Shown here: positions 1 to 8,941 of the stretch, piece by piece
Numbering within the stretch: the stretch's first letter is position 1
How the letters are laid out: each line of letters opens with the position of its first letter
Assembly (NCBI GenBank): GCA_029257805.1
Contig: JARIAR010000006.1
Location: 1-40,810, forward strand
Direction: 5' to 3'
DNA from: Blautia sp.
GTDB lineage: Bacteria > Bacillota > Clostridia > Lachnospirales > Lachnospiraceae
DNA: 40,810 nt
Notes under the pieces: model-generated
Database searches by the model: none
The model's input: the letters and a program-made list of their open reading frames with translations, nothing else
Told to the model about the DNA's origin: nothing
Made by a program: the position numbers and the translations under genes

Positions 1-150
1 AACGGCGCTACTGCTGGTAAATTTGATCTTGCAAAACGTGCAAAAGCTGCAAACCTTGACGCAATCCATGACACTGTTCATGAAATGGCAAAAGACGAAG
101 CAAGACACGGAAAAGCATTCAAAGGCCTTCTTGAAAGATACTTCGGCTAA
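1..150 (+). CDS. Rubrerythrin family protein, C-terminal end (5' end outside window)
   Basis: Frame 1 is open from the first base to a TAA at 148-150 and encodes 49 residues. The segment [14 protein letters not shown], followed by GLLERYFG at the very end, is the last helix of the rubrerythrin ferritin-like domain. It contains the late Glu-x-x-His type diiron ligands (E and H in DEARHG). Rubrerythrins reduce hydrogen peroxide in the cytoplasm of anaerobes, using a diiron centre and usually a rubredoxin-like domain. Whether this one has a rubredoxin domain, and at which end, cannot be seen. The gene is followed directly by a strong hairpin terminator, so it is the last gene of its transcript. 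The family call rests on the C-terminal helix only. Confidence 0.82.
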   Translation, partial: NGATAGKFDLAKRAKAANLDAIHDTVHEMAKDEARHGKAFKGLLERYFG

Positions 151-180
151 GATAAACAAAAACTTTAAAAGAGATTTTAA

Positions 181-230
181 AAAGAATGACCATCCCCGGC
201 AAATGCCGGAGTTGGTCATTCTTTATTTTC
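181..230. terminator. Bidirectional intrinsic terminator between rubrerythrin and the DUF5107 gene
   Basis: A long stem has outer arms AAAGAATGACCA and TGGTCATTCTTT and an inner CCGGC/GCCGG stem around an AAAT loop. T-rich sequence follows on the plus strand, and TTCTTTTT follows on the minus strand. It sits between two convergent genes and can serve both. Confidence 0.88.
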
Positions 231-234
231 AAAA

Positions 235-2253
235 TCAAATTTCACTTTGTCTAAAATCTATATTTTGAGGAATCTGATTTCGTGTCACATATTTCTGAAT
301 CAACTCTTCTGTATATGCAACACCTGTTTCTCTAGATTCTTTTAAAGCCTGATAAGCAAAATAACATTCTGTAAATACCCGCTCTCCTTCTCTTATACGT
401 AAGAATTCTTTTTTATATTGTTCATCCAAAAAATCGTATTCTTTTACAAACACAGCTGCAGGAATCACATTTAAAATTATTCTCTCATTAGATTTCAATT
501 GTCCCGGAAGTTCTCTGTAATATTGCCATAACTTATCATACATTTTATTTTCCAATAAGCACTCTGTATATTCCTCCACAAACTCACGTGCCGGCTCTTC
601 CTCAAACATAGATAATGCTTTTTCCATATATAAAATTGCCCGGTTCACATCATAATCCTTATATGCATAAAATAAATTTCGGTATGCTAATGGATTTTCT
701 TTTGCTTCAATTGATTTCTTAAACCACTTAATTCCTTCTTCATAACGGGTATCTTCAAAACACATGACACCATAAAGGTTTTTGGCAGTATACCCTCCTT
801 GTTCTGCTGCATCTTTTAAATATTGCTCATACCTTGTATCAACCATATATGATAATGGAAAATCACATAATTTTTGATCTTCGATACTATGTTTTTGAAG
901 AAGTTCCACCCATATTGTTTCTTTTTCACCAATAGACGCAAATGGAAATTTAAAACCTTTTGGTGTCGCTCCCGGTTTTCTCATTTCCTCAATTGCACCA
1001 AATCCGCTTCCTAGATGAAGAAGTTCTTCTATTTCGCAATCTGCATTCTTTCTGTATTTTTCTAATAATCTCTGTATTTCCTCTGCATTTACTTGCTGTT
1101 TCACCTGTCGTTCCACATTCTTCTGCGCCTGATTCCATTCACCCTCTGCCAGCTTATAATCTATGGTAATACCACCAAATACCTGTATAAAATCCCAGGT
1201 TGTATTTGCCGGAAAATCTAATCCATGTACTTGAGTTGGCGCTAAACCAGCCTGTAATTCTATATAATCGCCTTTTCCCGGTTCAGAAAGAAAATCTTTC
1301 CAATGCTGTCCCCCTGGATGAACTCCCCAGCAAAACATTTTATGATATTGAAGTCTTTCTGAGGCATAGTCAAAAAAGACTGTTCCGTCATCATACACAG
1401 CAGCTTCCCAGGTTTGCTCCGGATCTGCTTCATTCTGGAAAAAATATTCCGATGAAAATCTGAAGTTCTGCGGATAAGAGGAATCTTTTCCAGGCAGAGA
1501 ACCTAAATCCGGCATACTTCCATGGCTCATTCCCTTTATTGCACCCGCTGCCTCATTTGATGAAGGATTAATATAAATCACTTCTTTATTTCCGGAAAAA
1601 ACCCTGACATTTTTCTCTTCCGGCACAGCAATGTTGGTCCACCAATAAAAAGGAACATCTTCTGATTTAGGGTTAATAAATCTTACGTAAGCTGCAATCT
1701 GTTTTGCATCGTCTTCTAAATAAAAATCAACCTGCCAGTAAACTCCCTTGCAGCGCTCATATTCATAACATCTTAAAAATTCATTCCCGGACGGATCTTT
1801 GCAAATGGCAGCATACAAATGATCACATGTGGTAAATGTATGTCCCAACTGCCCGATATTCCATTCAATCCCTCCTGCAAACCATGCATCACGAATTGCC
1901 AAATTTGCAAATTGTAATGCACTGTTACGAAACAATAATTCTCTGCCTTCATCTTTACTGTATAAAGAAAACATTCTCATTCCATATTCTGGAAGGAAAA
2001 TAGCTTTCAAATGCCTGTTTTCAAACTCAATAGTTTTAATTACTTCTATTTTTTTCTCTCTTGAATAAATATCCTGTACCAAATAAGGCAATACTCGATC
2101 TCCTGTCTGGTAACCATATTTTTCTTTTTCTGCTTCTAACAATCCGCTTCCGTCCAGCACTTTATCCTGTTGTTTCGCACGAAACCTAGGAAGTCTGTTT
2201 TCTTTTAAAAGGGTATTCCCCTGTATTTTCATTGTTGATACTCTGATGCTCAT
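235..2253 (-). CDS. DUF5107 domain protein with C-terminal TPR-like repeats
   Basis: This 672-aa soluble protein has no signal peptide. Residues of roughly 40-370 match the DUF5107 family, which has an aldose-epimerase-like (galactose mutarotase superfamily) fold. Examples are the GGIEWNIGQLGH segment and the GVHPGGQHWKDF segment. Residues of roughly 480-660 are helical repeats of TPR type (AKNLYGVMCFEDTRYEEGI, then AYRNLFYAYKDYD). DUF5107 proteins are common at the end of carbohydrate ABC operons and are thought to act on sugars or their derivatives; no reaction is firmly known. The gene is last in the leftward operon, about 20 bases after the permease gene. The start at 2253 follows AAAGGA; a second ATG at 2232 is possible. 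Confidence 0.82.
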   Translation of the reverse strand: MSIRVSTMKIQGNTLLKENRLPRFRAKQQDKVLDGSGLLEAEKEKYGYQTGDRVLPYLVQDIYSREKKIEVIKTIEFENRHLKAIFLPEYGMRMFSLYSKDEGRELLFRNSALQFANLAIRDAWFAGGIEWNIGQLGHTFTTCDHLYAAICKDPSGNEFLRCYEYERCKGVYWQVDFYLEDDAKQIAAYVRFINPKSEDVPFYWWTNIAVPEEKNVRVFSGNKEVIYINPSSNEAAGAIKGMSHGSMPDLGSLPGKDSSYPQNFRFSSEYFFQNEADPEQTWEAAVYDDGTVFFDYASERLQYHKMFCWGVHPGGQHWKDFLSEPGKGDYIELQAGLAPTQVHGLDFPANTTWDFIQVFGGITIDYKLAEGEWNQAQKNVERQVKQQVNAEEIQRLLEKYRKNADCEIEELLHLGSGFGAIEEMRKPGATPKGFKFPFASIGEKETIWVELLQKHSIEDQKLCDFPLSYMVDTRYEQYLKDAAEQGGYTAKNLYGVMCFEDTRYEEGIKWFKKSIEAKENPLAYRNLFYAYKDYDVNRAILYMEKALSMFEEEPAREFVEEYTECLLENKMYDKLWQYYRELPGQLKSNERIILNVIPAAVFVKEYDFLDEQYKKEFLRIREGERVFTECYFAYQALKESRETGVAYTEELIQKYVTRNQIPQNIDFRQSEI

Positions 2254-2273
2254 TTCCTAAAATCCTTTCTATA

Positions 2274-3140
2274 TCAGCCTTTTACTCCGCCACCGGTTAC
2301 TCCGGCAATGATTTTTTCTGATAACATAATGTATAAAATAAATGTTGGAAGAAATACAATTACAACTGCGGCAAACATTCCCGCGTAATCTCCTGTATAC
2401 TTCATAGAATTTATCATCGAAAACAATCCTACTGCAACCGGCCTTAATTCATTTGAATTTGCAAAAATCAAAGAAAGAAAATATTCATTCCATATTGCAA
2501 TAAAATTAAAGATACTTACTGTAATAATTCCAGACTGTGCCATTGGAAGCATAATCTTCCAAAAGGTTTTTCTAGGATTGCATCCATCAATCGCTGCCGC
2601 CTCTTCAAATGCTTTTGGCAGATTTGAAAAGAATGTCAGCAGGAAAATAGTTGTATATGGAACATTTATCCCTACATACAGAAAAATCAGGACCAAACGT
2701 GAAGTAAAAGTCGTATCAAGCAAATTAAATTTTACGATTTCGCTAAATAATGGAAGAATAATCATTACAATCGGAACTCCCATTGCAGAAACCAGTCCTG
2801 ACTGTATTACTTTATTTAACTTAAATTCAAATCTCGATAATACATAAGCTGCAGGTGCTGCAATCAAAATTACAAGCACACATGAAATACTTGCATAAAT
2901 TAACGAATTTTTAAAGAATACTGATACATTTGCTGTAGTCCATGCCTTCATATAGTTTTCAAAATGAAATCCACTTTCAAATGCAAATAATTTTCCGGAA
3001 AAAATTTCTTTTGTTGTTGAAAAACTGGCAGCAAAAACCCAGCCAAGTAAAACAAACGTGAAAAGAACCCATATGATGAGCAGCAAATATCCGGGTGCTA
3101 ATTTTAATTCTTTTTTCCAATTAATTTTTTCTTTTTTCAT
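2274..3140 (-). CDS. Carbohydrate ABC transporter permease, MalG/CUT1 type
   Basis: The 288-residue integral membrane protein belongs to the MalG/LacG permease family. It has six hydrophobic segments and the EAA loop (EEAAAIDGCNPRKTF, then MLPMAQSG), which docks the ABC ATPase. The start is set at the ATG at 3138-3140 because a GAGGGGG ribosome binding site lies seven bases upstream. That site overlaps the stop codon of the preceding permease gene, so the two are probably translationally coupled. An upstream in-frame ATG at 3170 lies inside the preceding gene and is less likely. No ATPase gene is present here; CUT1 systems of Firmicutes often share one MsmK-type ATPase encoded elsewhere. Confidence 0.93.
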   Translation of the reverse strand: MKKEKINWKKELKLAPGYLLLIIWVLFTFVLLGWVFAASFSTTKEIFSGKLFAFESGFHFENYMKAWTTANVSVFFKNSLIYASISCVLVILIAAPAAYVLSRFEFKLNKVIQSGLVSAMGVPIVMIILPLFSEIVKFNLLDTTFTSRLVLIFLYVGINVPYTTIFLLTFFSNLPKAFEEAAAIDGCNPRKTFWKIMLPMAQSGIITVSIFNFIAIWNEYFLSLIFANSNELRPVAVGLFSMINSMKYTGDYAGMFAAVVIVFLPTFILYIMLSEKIIAGVTGGGVKG

Positions 3141-3153
3141 CTTTTTGCCCCCT

Positions 3154-4062
3154 CTAAAATTCTGCATCATCTTCTTTTATGGTCTTATTTAAAATCCAGA
3201 AAATCACTACCACTATGATACAAAGTAAAACACCGATTGCTGCCCCAAGTCCGGAATTACGCTCAATAGTATTTCCTGTAGATGAGCCAAATATCTGTGT
3301 GTACATATAAACCATAGGCGTTACTGTACTCCGATCCATACCAAGCGGTGAAAACAACTGTGACCATACAAAGAATCCCACGGAACTAATAGACCACATA
3401 ATTAAGTTTGTTTTTATTACACCTTTCAACAAAGGAAATGTAATATAAAGAAACTGTTTTATCTTTCCGGCTCCGTCAATTGTTGCCGCTTCAAAATATT
3501 CCGGACTGATACGCTCAATTCCACTTAAGAAAATCAGCATATGGTAACCTACCATTCCAAAACAATATGCAATCAGCAATGCTTTAAATGTATTATCCCC
3601 ATCAAGCCATCCGATCTGTGCCAGTTTTTCCGCACCGATCATTTCAAAAAAGCTTTTCAATATACCAAATTTAGAACTAAATACACCCTGTAACCACATT
3701 GTTGCAAGTGCTACTGCACTGACAATATTAGGTAAATATAAAATAGCTCTAAATACTTTTTTGAATCTGATCCCGCTTGATAAGATTACTGCATAAAGCA
3801 GTGCCAATGACATTACAATAAGTCCACCATAAAACCATATTTTAAATAAATTCACCATTGCATCCTTAAATAATGGTGTATTGATCAGTTTTACATAGTT
3901 CTCAAGTCCTACAAACTGCCATGTTGACAAATCATCTGTCAAACCTTCCATATAGAAAAAACTCATTATAACTGTACGAATTATAGGGTATAAAAAAATG
4001 GCAAGAAACATAAATACTGCCGGTGTAAGAAAAAGAACTATCATCGATTTATCTTTTTTCAT
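3154..4062 (-). CDS. Carbohydrate ABC transporter permease, MalF/CUT1 type
   Basis: The 302-aa membrane protein is the MalF-type partner of the downstream permease. Its hydrophobic segments begin at residues 8-28, and the EAA loop reads YFEAATIDGAGKIKQF then ITFPLLKG. The gene follows the solute-binding protein gene, with a stem-loop in the 61-base gap. An AAAGGA ribosome binding site precedes the ATG at 4060-4062. The gene order of binding protein, MalF-type permease and MalG-type permease is standard for CUT1 importers of oligosaccharides or glycosides. The substrate cannot be read from the sequence. Confidence 0.93.
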   Translation of the reverse strand: MKKDKSMIVLFLTPAVFMFLAIFLYPIIRTVIMSFFYMEGLTDDLSTWQFVGLENYVKLINTPLFKDAMVNLFKIWFYGGLIVMSLALLYAVILSSGIRFKKVFRAILYLPNIVSAVALATMWLQGVFSSKFGILKSFFEMIGAEKLAQIGWLDGDNTFKALLIAYCFGMVGYHMLIFLSGIERISPEYFEAATIDGAGKIKQFLYITFPLLKGVIKTNLIMWSISSVGFFVWSQLFSPLGMDRSTVTPMVYMYTQIFGSSTGNTIERNSGLGAAIGVLLCIIVVVIFWILNKTIKEDDAEF

Positions 4063-4081
4063 TTTATCATCCTTTTTAATA

Positions 4082-4111
4082 AGGCAGCAAACTTTTTCAC
4101 AGTTGCTGCCT
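4082..4111 (-). terminator. Intercistronic stem-loop after the solute-binding protein gene
   Basis: On the minus strand the arms AGGCAGCAA and TTGCTGCCT pair around an A-rich loop and are followed by a weak T stretch. Such partial terminators or mRNA-stabilising hairpins after the binding-protein gene commonly give the binding protein higher expression than the permeases. The hairpin is seen directly; the role is inferred. Confidence 0.65.
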
Positions 4112-4123
4112 CTGATCAGTTAA

Positions 4124-5383
4124 TTATTTACTCATATTTGCTACAAATTCTTCTGCTGTAATAGATCCACCCATTAATTTAAGGAAGTTCTCTTTAATTA
4201 ATGGAATAACATCTGTATTCGCTTCACCGCCCGCTGCATAAAGAAGCTTTGTTGTTGCATTTTCTAATACTTCCCTGGCTTCTTTAAGCTGCTCCGGCCA
4301 CTCATCTGTTGCTGTTGACACTGGCATTCCCAATGACTCTTTTGCTAATTTTGCGTCGTATTCGCCCTTTGTTAACATTTCAATAAATTTAAATGCATCT
4401 TCCGGATGCTTACAATTCTTATTAATCGCAATTGCCTGTGCTCCAAATGTAACAGCTTCTGTACCTGTTTTTCCGCCCTCCAGTGCCGGATATGAAAAGC
4501 AGCCCCATTCAAAATCTTCCCCTGCAATGCTCTTCACTTCGTTTGGTACCCAGGATCCATCAAAGTACATTGCTACTTCTCCAAGTGCAAACTCCGAATT
4601 TTGTCCGGCCGGAAATTTATTCGTTTCTACATTTGGTGAAATGTATCCTTTTGCTGCAAGTTCTTCATATTGCTCCGCTACCTGAACAACTGCCGGATCA
4701 TCCCATTCACCATTTTTTACAATTTCAACTGTTCTATCCTGCCCTACCAGTCTTGTAAGATGGGTTCCAAAATTTGCCACAGAATATGCATCATCTGTTG
4801 TTAATGGAATATATCCTGCTTTTTTAATTTTTTCACACGCATCAAGAAATTCATCCCATGTCTTTGGAGCTTCTGTCACTCCTGCTTCAGTAAAAATTTG
4901 TTTGTTATAGAAAAAACTAAAAATATATGGCTGATATGGAATCGCAACAAGCTTTCCACCCGCTAGTTCTTTGAAACTATCCAGCAATACTGTATTGGCT
5001 GTCTCAGCATATCCTGTGGATTCAACCAGATCACTCAGTTCATATCCATAATTATCCCAAACCGTATTTAGTCTTTCATCCGATTCATCATATAAATCTA
5101 TTTGCTTTCCTGCTTTTAATGCCGGTTCCAAACCATCACGAATTCCATTTCTTCCCTTGAACTCCAAGTCAATCTTTACTTCTGCATCTTTGTTGTATGC
5201 CTCCACCAGCTCTTTGATTACCGTTCCCTGTGGCTCCGCTTCTTCCCACATTGACCAGTAAACCAGATGATCTTTTGATCCACCTTCTGATTTGCCATCT
5301 GCTGATTTTGCTCCACCACATCCGGCTAACAAAGTTGTTGCCATTGCTGCTCCCAGCAAGATACTTAATACTCTCTTTTTCAT
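4124..5383 (-). CDS. Extracellular sugar-binding lipoprotein of an ABC transporter (family 1 type)
   Basis: This 419-aa precursor has a lipoprotein signal peptide: a KKR start, a hydrophobic core, and a lipobox LLAGC with the lipidated cysteine at about residue 22. The mature part matches the MalE-like extracellular solute-binding proteins, with VYWSMWEEAEPQG at the start, PKTWDEFLDACEKI in the middle and FKFIEMLTKGEY near the end. It would sit on the outer face of the membrane and deliver a carbohydrate to the two permeases encoded downstream. A strong AAAGGAGGA ribosome binding site precedes the ATG. It is the first gene of the operon and has a candidate promoter at 5432-5460. Confidence 0.95.
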   Translation of the reverse strand: MKKRVLSILLGAAMATTLLAGCGGAKSADGKSEGGSKDHLVYWSMWEEAEPQGTVIKELVEAYNKDAEVKIDLEFKGRNGIRDGLEPALKAGKQIDLYDESDERLNTVWDNYGYELSDLVESTGYAETANTVLLDSFKELAGGKLVAIPYQPYIFSFFYNKQIFTEAGVTEAPKTWDEFLDACEKIKKAGYIPLTTDDAYSVANFGTHLTRLVGQDRTVEIVKNGEWDDPAVVQVAEQYEELAAKGYISPNVETNKFPAGQNSEFALGEVAMYFDGSWVPNEVKSIAGEDFEWGCFSYPALEGGKTGTEAVTFGAQAIAINKNCKHPEDAFKFIEMLTKGEYDAKLAKESLGMPVSTATDEWPEQLKEAREVLENATTKLLYAAGGEANTDVIPLIKENFLKLMGGSITAEEFVANMSK

Positions 5384-5431
5384 TTCCCTTATCCTCCTTT
5401 ATTTTTATTTCCTACGCTAACTTTTAATGAA

Positions 5432-5460
5432 ATTATAATCTGTTATATGTTGTATGAGAA
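5432..5460 (-). promoter_or_regulatory. Candidate promoter of the sugar ABC operon
   Basis: On the minus strand TTCTCA (5455-5460) and a perfect TATAAT (5432-5437) are 17 bases apart, about 50 bases upstream of the binding-protein start. The 5384-5674 stretch has no gene and holds this promoter, the opposing one at 5607-5635 and an inverted repeat at 5642-5655. The rest is AT-rich with no other feature seen. Confidence 0.6.
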
Positions 5461-5606
5461 TGTTGTATTTTTATATCTTTTCGTTATTTATTTACTTTTC
5501 TCTGTTCGGAGATTTTTTTTCTAAATAAAAGACATATTTATATAAACAGAGAACTTATTTTTTCTCTATTTCAATATCTGCCTGCTTCCGCCCTTTATAA
5601 GGTCGG

Positions 5607-5635
5607 TTGATTTTTCAAATCTTTTAGTATACAAT
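5607..5635 (+). promoter_or_regulatory. Candidate promoter of the sensor kinase operon
   Basis: TTGATT (5607-5612) and TACAAT (5630-5635) are separated by 17 bases. The predicted transcript starts about 30 bases before the kinase ATG at 5675 and contains its GGAGG site at 5665-5669. Confidence 0.55.
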
Positions 5636-5641
5636 AATAGC

Positions 5642-5655
5642 CACTTAAATAAGTG
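5642..5655. promoter_or_regulatory. Short inverted repeat at the expected transcription start (possible operator)
   Basis: CACTTA and TAAGTG form a 6-base inverted repeat around AA, located just downstream of the -10 element of the kinase promoter. The position fits an operator, but the arms are short and chance occurrence is possible in AT-rich DNA. Confidence 0.3.
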
Positions 5656-5674
5656 TATACTCCTGGAGGTCTTA

Positions 5675-7399
5675 ATGTTCATGCACAACATCCGAAAAAA
5701 ATTTTTAAATTTATCAATTATACATCAGGCGATCATTGCAGTTTTCATAGGATGCTGCATATTTTTTATCTTTTTTATCTCCTATGTATTACAAACAAAC
5801 AGAGTATTTAAAAATGCTAACAAAGCATACGCCGAAGATCTTATTTTACAACTAGAAGAAAGTATTTACAGTAACTACAACTCTTTAGAAAATACAATTC
5901 ACTATATTTCCTTCCAGGCAGATCTTCAAAACTTTTTATTAGAATCTGATCCTTCACAAAAATATACGTATTTTAATCGTGTAAATCATTTTTGGGCAAA
6001 TATGACCTCTTTAAATCCACAAATTATTGATTATGTAATTATTGATAAAAACCATTCCACCTATTCCCTTCTCGGTTCGGATGTAACCTTAAAACCAGTT
6101 GAGGAAATTGGTCCTTCTGTTTCTTTATATGCAACCACAAATGCATCTAACGAAACCATATTTGTCATGTGTTCACAGATTAAATGTACAAATATTCTTC
6201 TTTCTACAAATGAAACCATTGGATATATTTATATGATCTTAGATAAAAATGCTCTTGCATTCCAAAATAACACCCATTTATTTACTTCCAATACACATTT
6301 ACGTCTCATGACTGAAGATGATACGTGTTTTTGGGAAAACAAGGTCACTGATTTATCTGATTCCTCCGATCTTCCTGCTCCAACTATTCAACATGAAATA
6401 TCCGATTTAGGCATTAAAATACTGGCTTATCCCAAACAGGATACCACTATTTCCATACTGTTTAACACTCTGCTCAAATACACCTTGCTCTTTATCTTTC
6501 TTTTAATTATTGTTATTTTATTATGGACTCTTTTTGTTACTTATACTGTAAAACCTATAAAAGAATTAACAGATTTTATTGCCAAGATTAACAATGGGTC
6601 TCTAAAAGAATTATCCGGGCAAATCGAATTAAATGGTTATCTGGAAATCCACACAATCAACAATCAGTTTAATGCTATGTTAAAAACCATTAAGCACTTA
6701 AATACACAGGTATTTTTAACAACTTCACAATTATACGAAGCCCAGTTAAGCAAGGAAAAACTTGAACTGCAGTACCTGCGCAGTCAGATCAATCCTCATT
6801 TTCTTTACAATACATTAGAATCTCTCACAGGTTTAGCTGCTGCTACGGGAAACAGAGAAATCGTAAAGTTCACAAAAGCTCTTTCCAGTATTTTTAAATA
6901 CAGTTTAAAAGGATCTGCTGAGGTTCTGTTATCAGATGAAATTAAAATCATAAAAAATTATATATATATCCAACATATTCGGTTTGATAATCGCTTTTTT
7001 GTGGAATTTAATATTGACGAAAATTTACTTACCTGTCGTCTTCCTAAAATGATCCTGCAGCCTTTAGTAGAAAATGCCATTGTTCACGGAATAGAAGATT
7101 GCTCTTCTTTATGCAAATTAAGCATTTCCGTTTATAAGGAATCCGAAAAAAATTTACTGATATGTATTTTTAATGAAGGGATTCCCATTGCTCCGGATCA
7201 GCTTAAGGAAATACAGCAACAACTTGCAAACAGTCAAAATTTTCTTCAGAATCAACAGCCCAAAAATATCGGTCTCCATAATGTAAACAATCGGATCCGA
7301 CTCACATATGGAGATCCTTATGGACTTAGCATTGACAGTAATGTAGAAGGAACAACTGTTTCTCTTAGAATACCAATCTTAACTGTAGGAGGAAAATAA
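5675..7399 (+). CDS. Sensor histidine kinase, YesM family
   Basis: This 574-aa membrane kinase has a first transmembrane helix at about residues 16-40, an extracellular sensor region of some 220 residues, a second helix at about 265-290 and then a HAMP linker. A His-kinase domain begins with the LRSQINPHFLYNTLESL motif, placing the phospho-accepting histidine at residue 375. An HATPase_c domain follows, with an N box (LQPLVENAIVHG) and a G box (NIGLHNVNNRI). This domain order is typical of the YesM/LytS (HPK7) kinases that control sugar or polysaccharide uptake genes. The ATG at 5675 follows GGAGG by five bases. It is divergent from the ABC operon and forms an operon with a binding protein and a YesN-like regulator, so it probably controls the adjacent transporter. 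Confidence 0.95.
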   Translation: MFMHNIRKKFLNLSIIHQAIIAVFIGCCIFFIFFISYVLQTNRVFKNANKAYAEDLILQLEESIYSNYNSLENTIHYISFQADLQNFLLESDPSQKYTYFNRVNHFWANMTSLNPQIIDYVIIDKNHSTYSLLGSDVTLKPVEEIGPSVSLYATTNASNETIFVMCSQIKCTNILLSTNETIGYIYMILDKNALAFQNNTHLFTSNTHLRLMTEDDTCFWENKVTDLSDSSDLPAPTIQHEISDLGIKILAYPKQDTTISILFNTLLKYTLLFIFLLIIVILLWTLFVTYTVKPIKELTDFIAKINNGSLKELSGQIELNGYLEIHTINNQFNAMLKTIKHLNTQVFLTTSQLYEAQLSKEKLELQYLRSQINPHFLYNTLESLTGLAAATGNREIVKFTKALSSIFKYSLKGSAEVLLSDEIKIIKNYIYIQHIRFDNRFFVEFNIDENLLTCRLPKMILQPLVENAIVHGIEDCSSLCKLSISVYKESEKNLLICIFNEGIPIAPDQLKEIQQQLANSQNFLQNQQPKNIGLHNVNNRIRLTYGDPYGLSIDSNVEGTTVSLRIPILTVGGK

Positions 7400-7400
7400 A

Positions 7401-8906
7401 TTGAAATCTTTAGCAAAAAAATTTACATTTCTTTATAGCATTTTCTTTCTTTTTGCTGTTATCTGTTTACTATGCCTCTACAGCAAATTACACGAAGAAT
7501 TAGAACCTGCTAAAAACCCGGAACCTGAACCTACCAGAATCACCCTGGGTATCTGGGATGCTTTTCCTCTCCTTTCAGGCGATGCACTCCAAAAAGAGAT
7601 TGAAAAACGTTTCCAGGTGGAATTAATCCCTGTACAAATTAATTATTCCAACTGGACGGAAGCCTTTCAAAAAGCAGCCGCCACAGACCAGCTTCCAGAT
7701 TTAATATCACATAGTTTATGTGGAACCAAAACTTATCAGACATGGATTGAGCAAGGGTTAATTCGTAATCTCCCTGATAATCTTGACGATTATCCTAATT
7801 TAAAATCTTACCTAAACAAAGAATATATTCAAAACACAAAATCAGATGGAAAACTGTGGTGCATACCACGTATTGGATATGAAGCAGAAGAAAACTGGAT
7901 GTTTGACCGCGTAATCATAGTTAGAAAAGACTGGCGCCAACAAGCCGGATTTTCCCCTGTTTCCTGTGAGAAAGATTTAGAAGAACTGGCTCTTGCCTTT
8001 CATACCGGTGATCTAGATGGAAATGGACTCTACGACACCAATGGTATTGAAATCAGCAATATGTATAAGATAGATGGATTGTATCAAAGTAATTTTCCTT
8101 TTTTGTGTAATACAGAAAAAGGATGGATCAAGGAAAATGATCAATGGATTCCTGCCTATGCCTCTTCTGAAATGAAATATGCGTTGGATTATATACAGGA
8201 CTTATATAAACGCAACATTATCAATCCCAATTTCTTTTTCCAATATCCTGAAGATCCTTTTCACAATTTTATAAATGAAAAATCCGGAATTTTAGTCGGG
8301 GATTTTCCTAAAATAGTACGACTTTGGTGTGAAAAATATCCCGAACGTCCAATTGAAGATTATCTTGAAATTGTTCATCCCTGGAAATCACCGGATGGAA
8401 ATCGCTATCATTTTACAACCATGCTGCACTGGTCTGAAATATATATCAGCAGCTCTGTAGATGATGAGAAAATGGATAAAATCCTACAGATCATGAACTT
8501 CTTACTATCAAAAGAATTTTATGATCTGCTTGATACAGACATGAGAAACTGCCCTTCCAGTATGTTATTTTTTCAGCTTCCAAGATGGAATATGGATCAT
8601 TTTTATACCGGCACTTTGTGGTATAGAGACATGCTTTCTCCTGAATCTCTTGTCTATATCCAAGATGAAATGGAATGGTTCAAACAAAATACCATTCGTG
8701 TCCCATACAAATGGACTCCTTTTAATTTAAGCAAAACAAGTAACAATACACTCCCAAATCCTGATAGCCTCCATACGCTCATGGCAGAATGTATTTTAAG
8801 CGATAAAAAGGCCTCTTCCTTATGGCCGGATAAATTCAATGCCTTTGCAGATTCCATTGGACTATTACAAACCATACATAACATTTCACCGGATCTGGAA
8901 AACTGA
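7401..8906 (+). CDS. Membrane-tethered extracellular solute-binding protein within the two-component operon
   Basis: This 501-aa protein starts at a TTG, one base after the kinase stop codon, with AGGAGG at 7387-7392 inside the kinase gene. One hydrophobic segment at residues 9-28 is followed by a Glu/Pro-rich linker and then by an extracellular solute-binding fold (TLGIWDAFPLL; TRLPDL-like QLPDLISH; later DLDGNGLYDTNGI). There is no clear lipobox: the Cys residues near the end of the hydrophobic stretch have Leu at -1. The protein is therefore probably held by an uncleaved signal anchor. It lies between a sensor kinase and its response regulator rather than with permeases. I infer that it serves as a ligand-binding accessory to the kinase, though a transport role is also possible. 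Confidence 0.85.
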   Translation: MKSLAKKFTFLYSIFFLFAVICLLCLYSKLHEELEPAKNPEPEPTRITLGIWDAFPLLSGDALQKEIEKRFQVELIPVQINYSNWTEAFQKAAATDQLPDLISHSLCGTKTYQTWIEQGLIRNLPDNLDDYPNLKSYLNKEYIQNTKSDGKLWCIPRIGYEAEENWMFDRVIIVRKDWRQQAGFSPVSCEKDLEELALAFHTGDLDGNGLYDTNGIEISNMYKIDGLYQSNFPFLCNTEKGWIKENDQWIPAYASSEMKYALDYIQDLYKRNIINPNFFFQYPEDPFHNFINEKSGILVGDFPKIVRLWCEKYPERPIEDYLEIVHPWKSPDGNRYHFTTMLHWSEIYISSSVDDEKMDKILQIMNFLLSKEFYDLLDTDMRNCPSSMLFFQLPRWNMDHFYTGTLWYRDMLSPESLVYIQDEMEWFKQNTIRVPYKWTPFNLSKTSNNTLPNPDSLHTLMAECILSDKKASSLWPDKFNAFADSIGLLQTIHNISPDLEN

Positions 8907-8941
8907 CACTCTTAAAACTATATAGGAAGGAGATTCATTTT

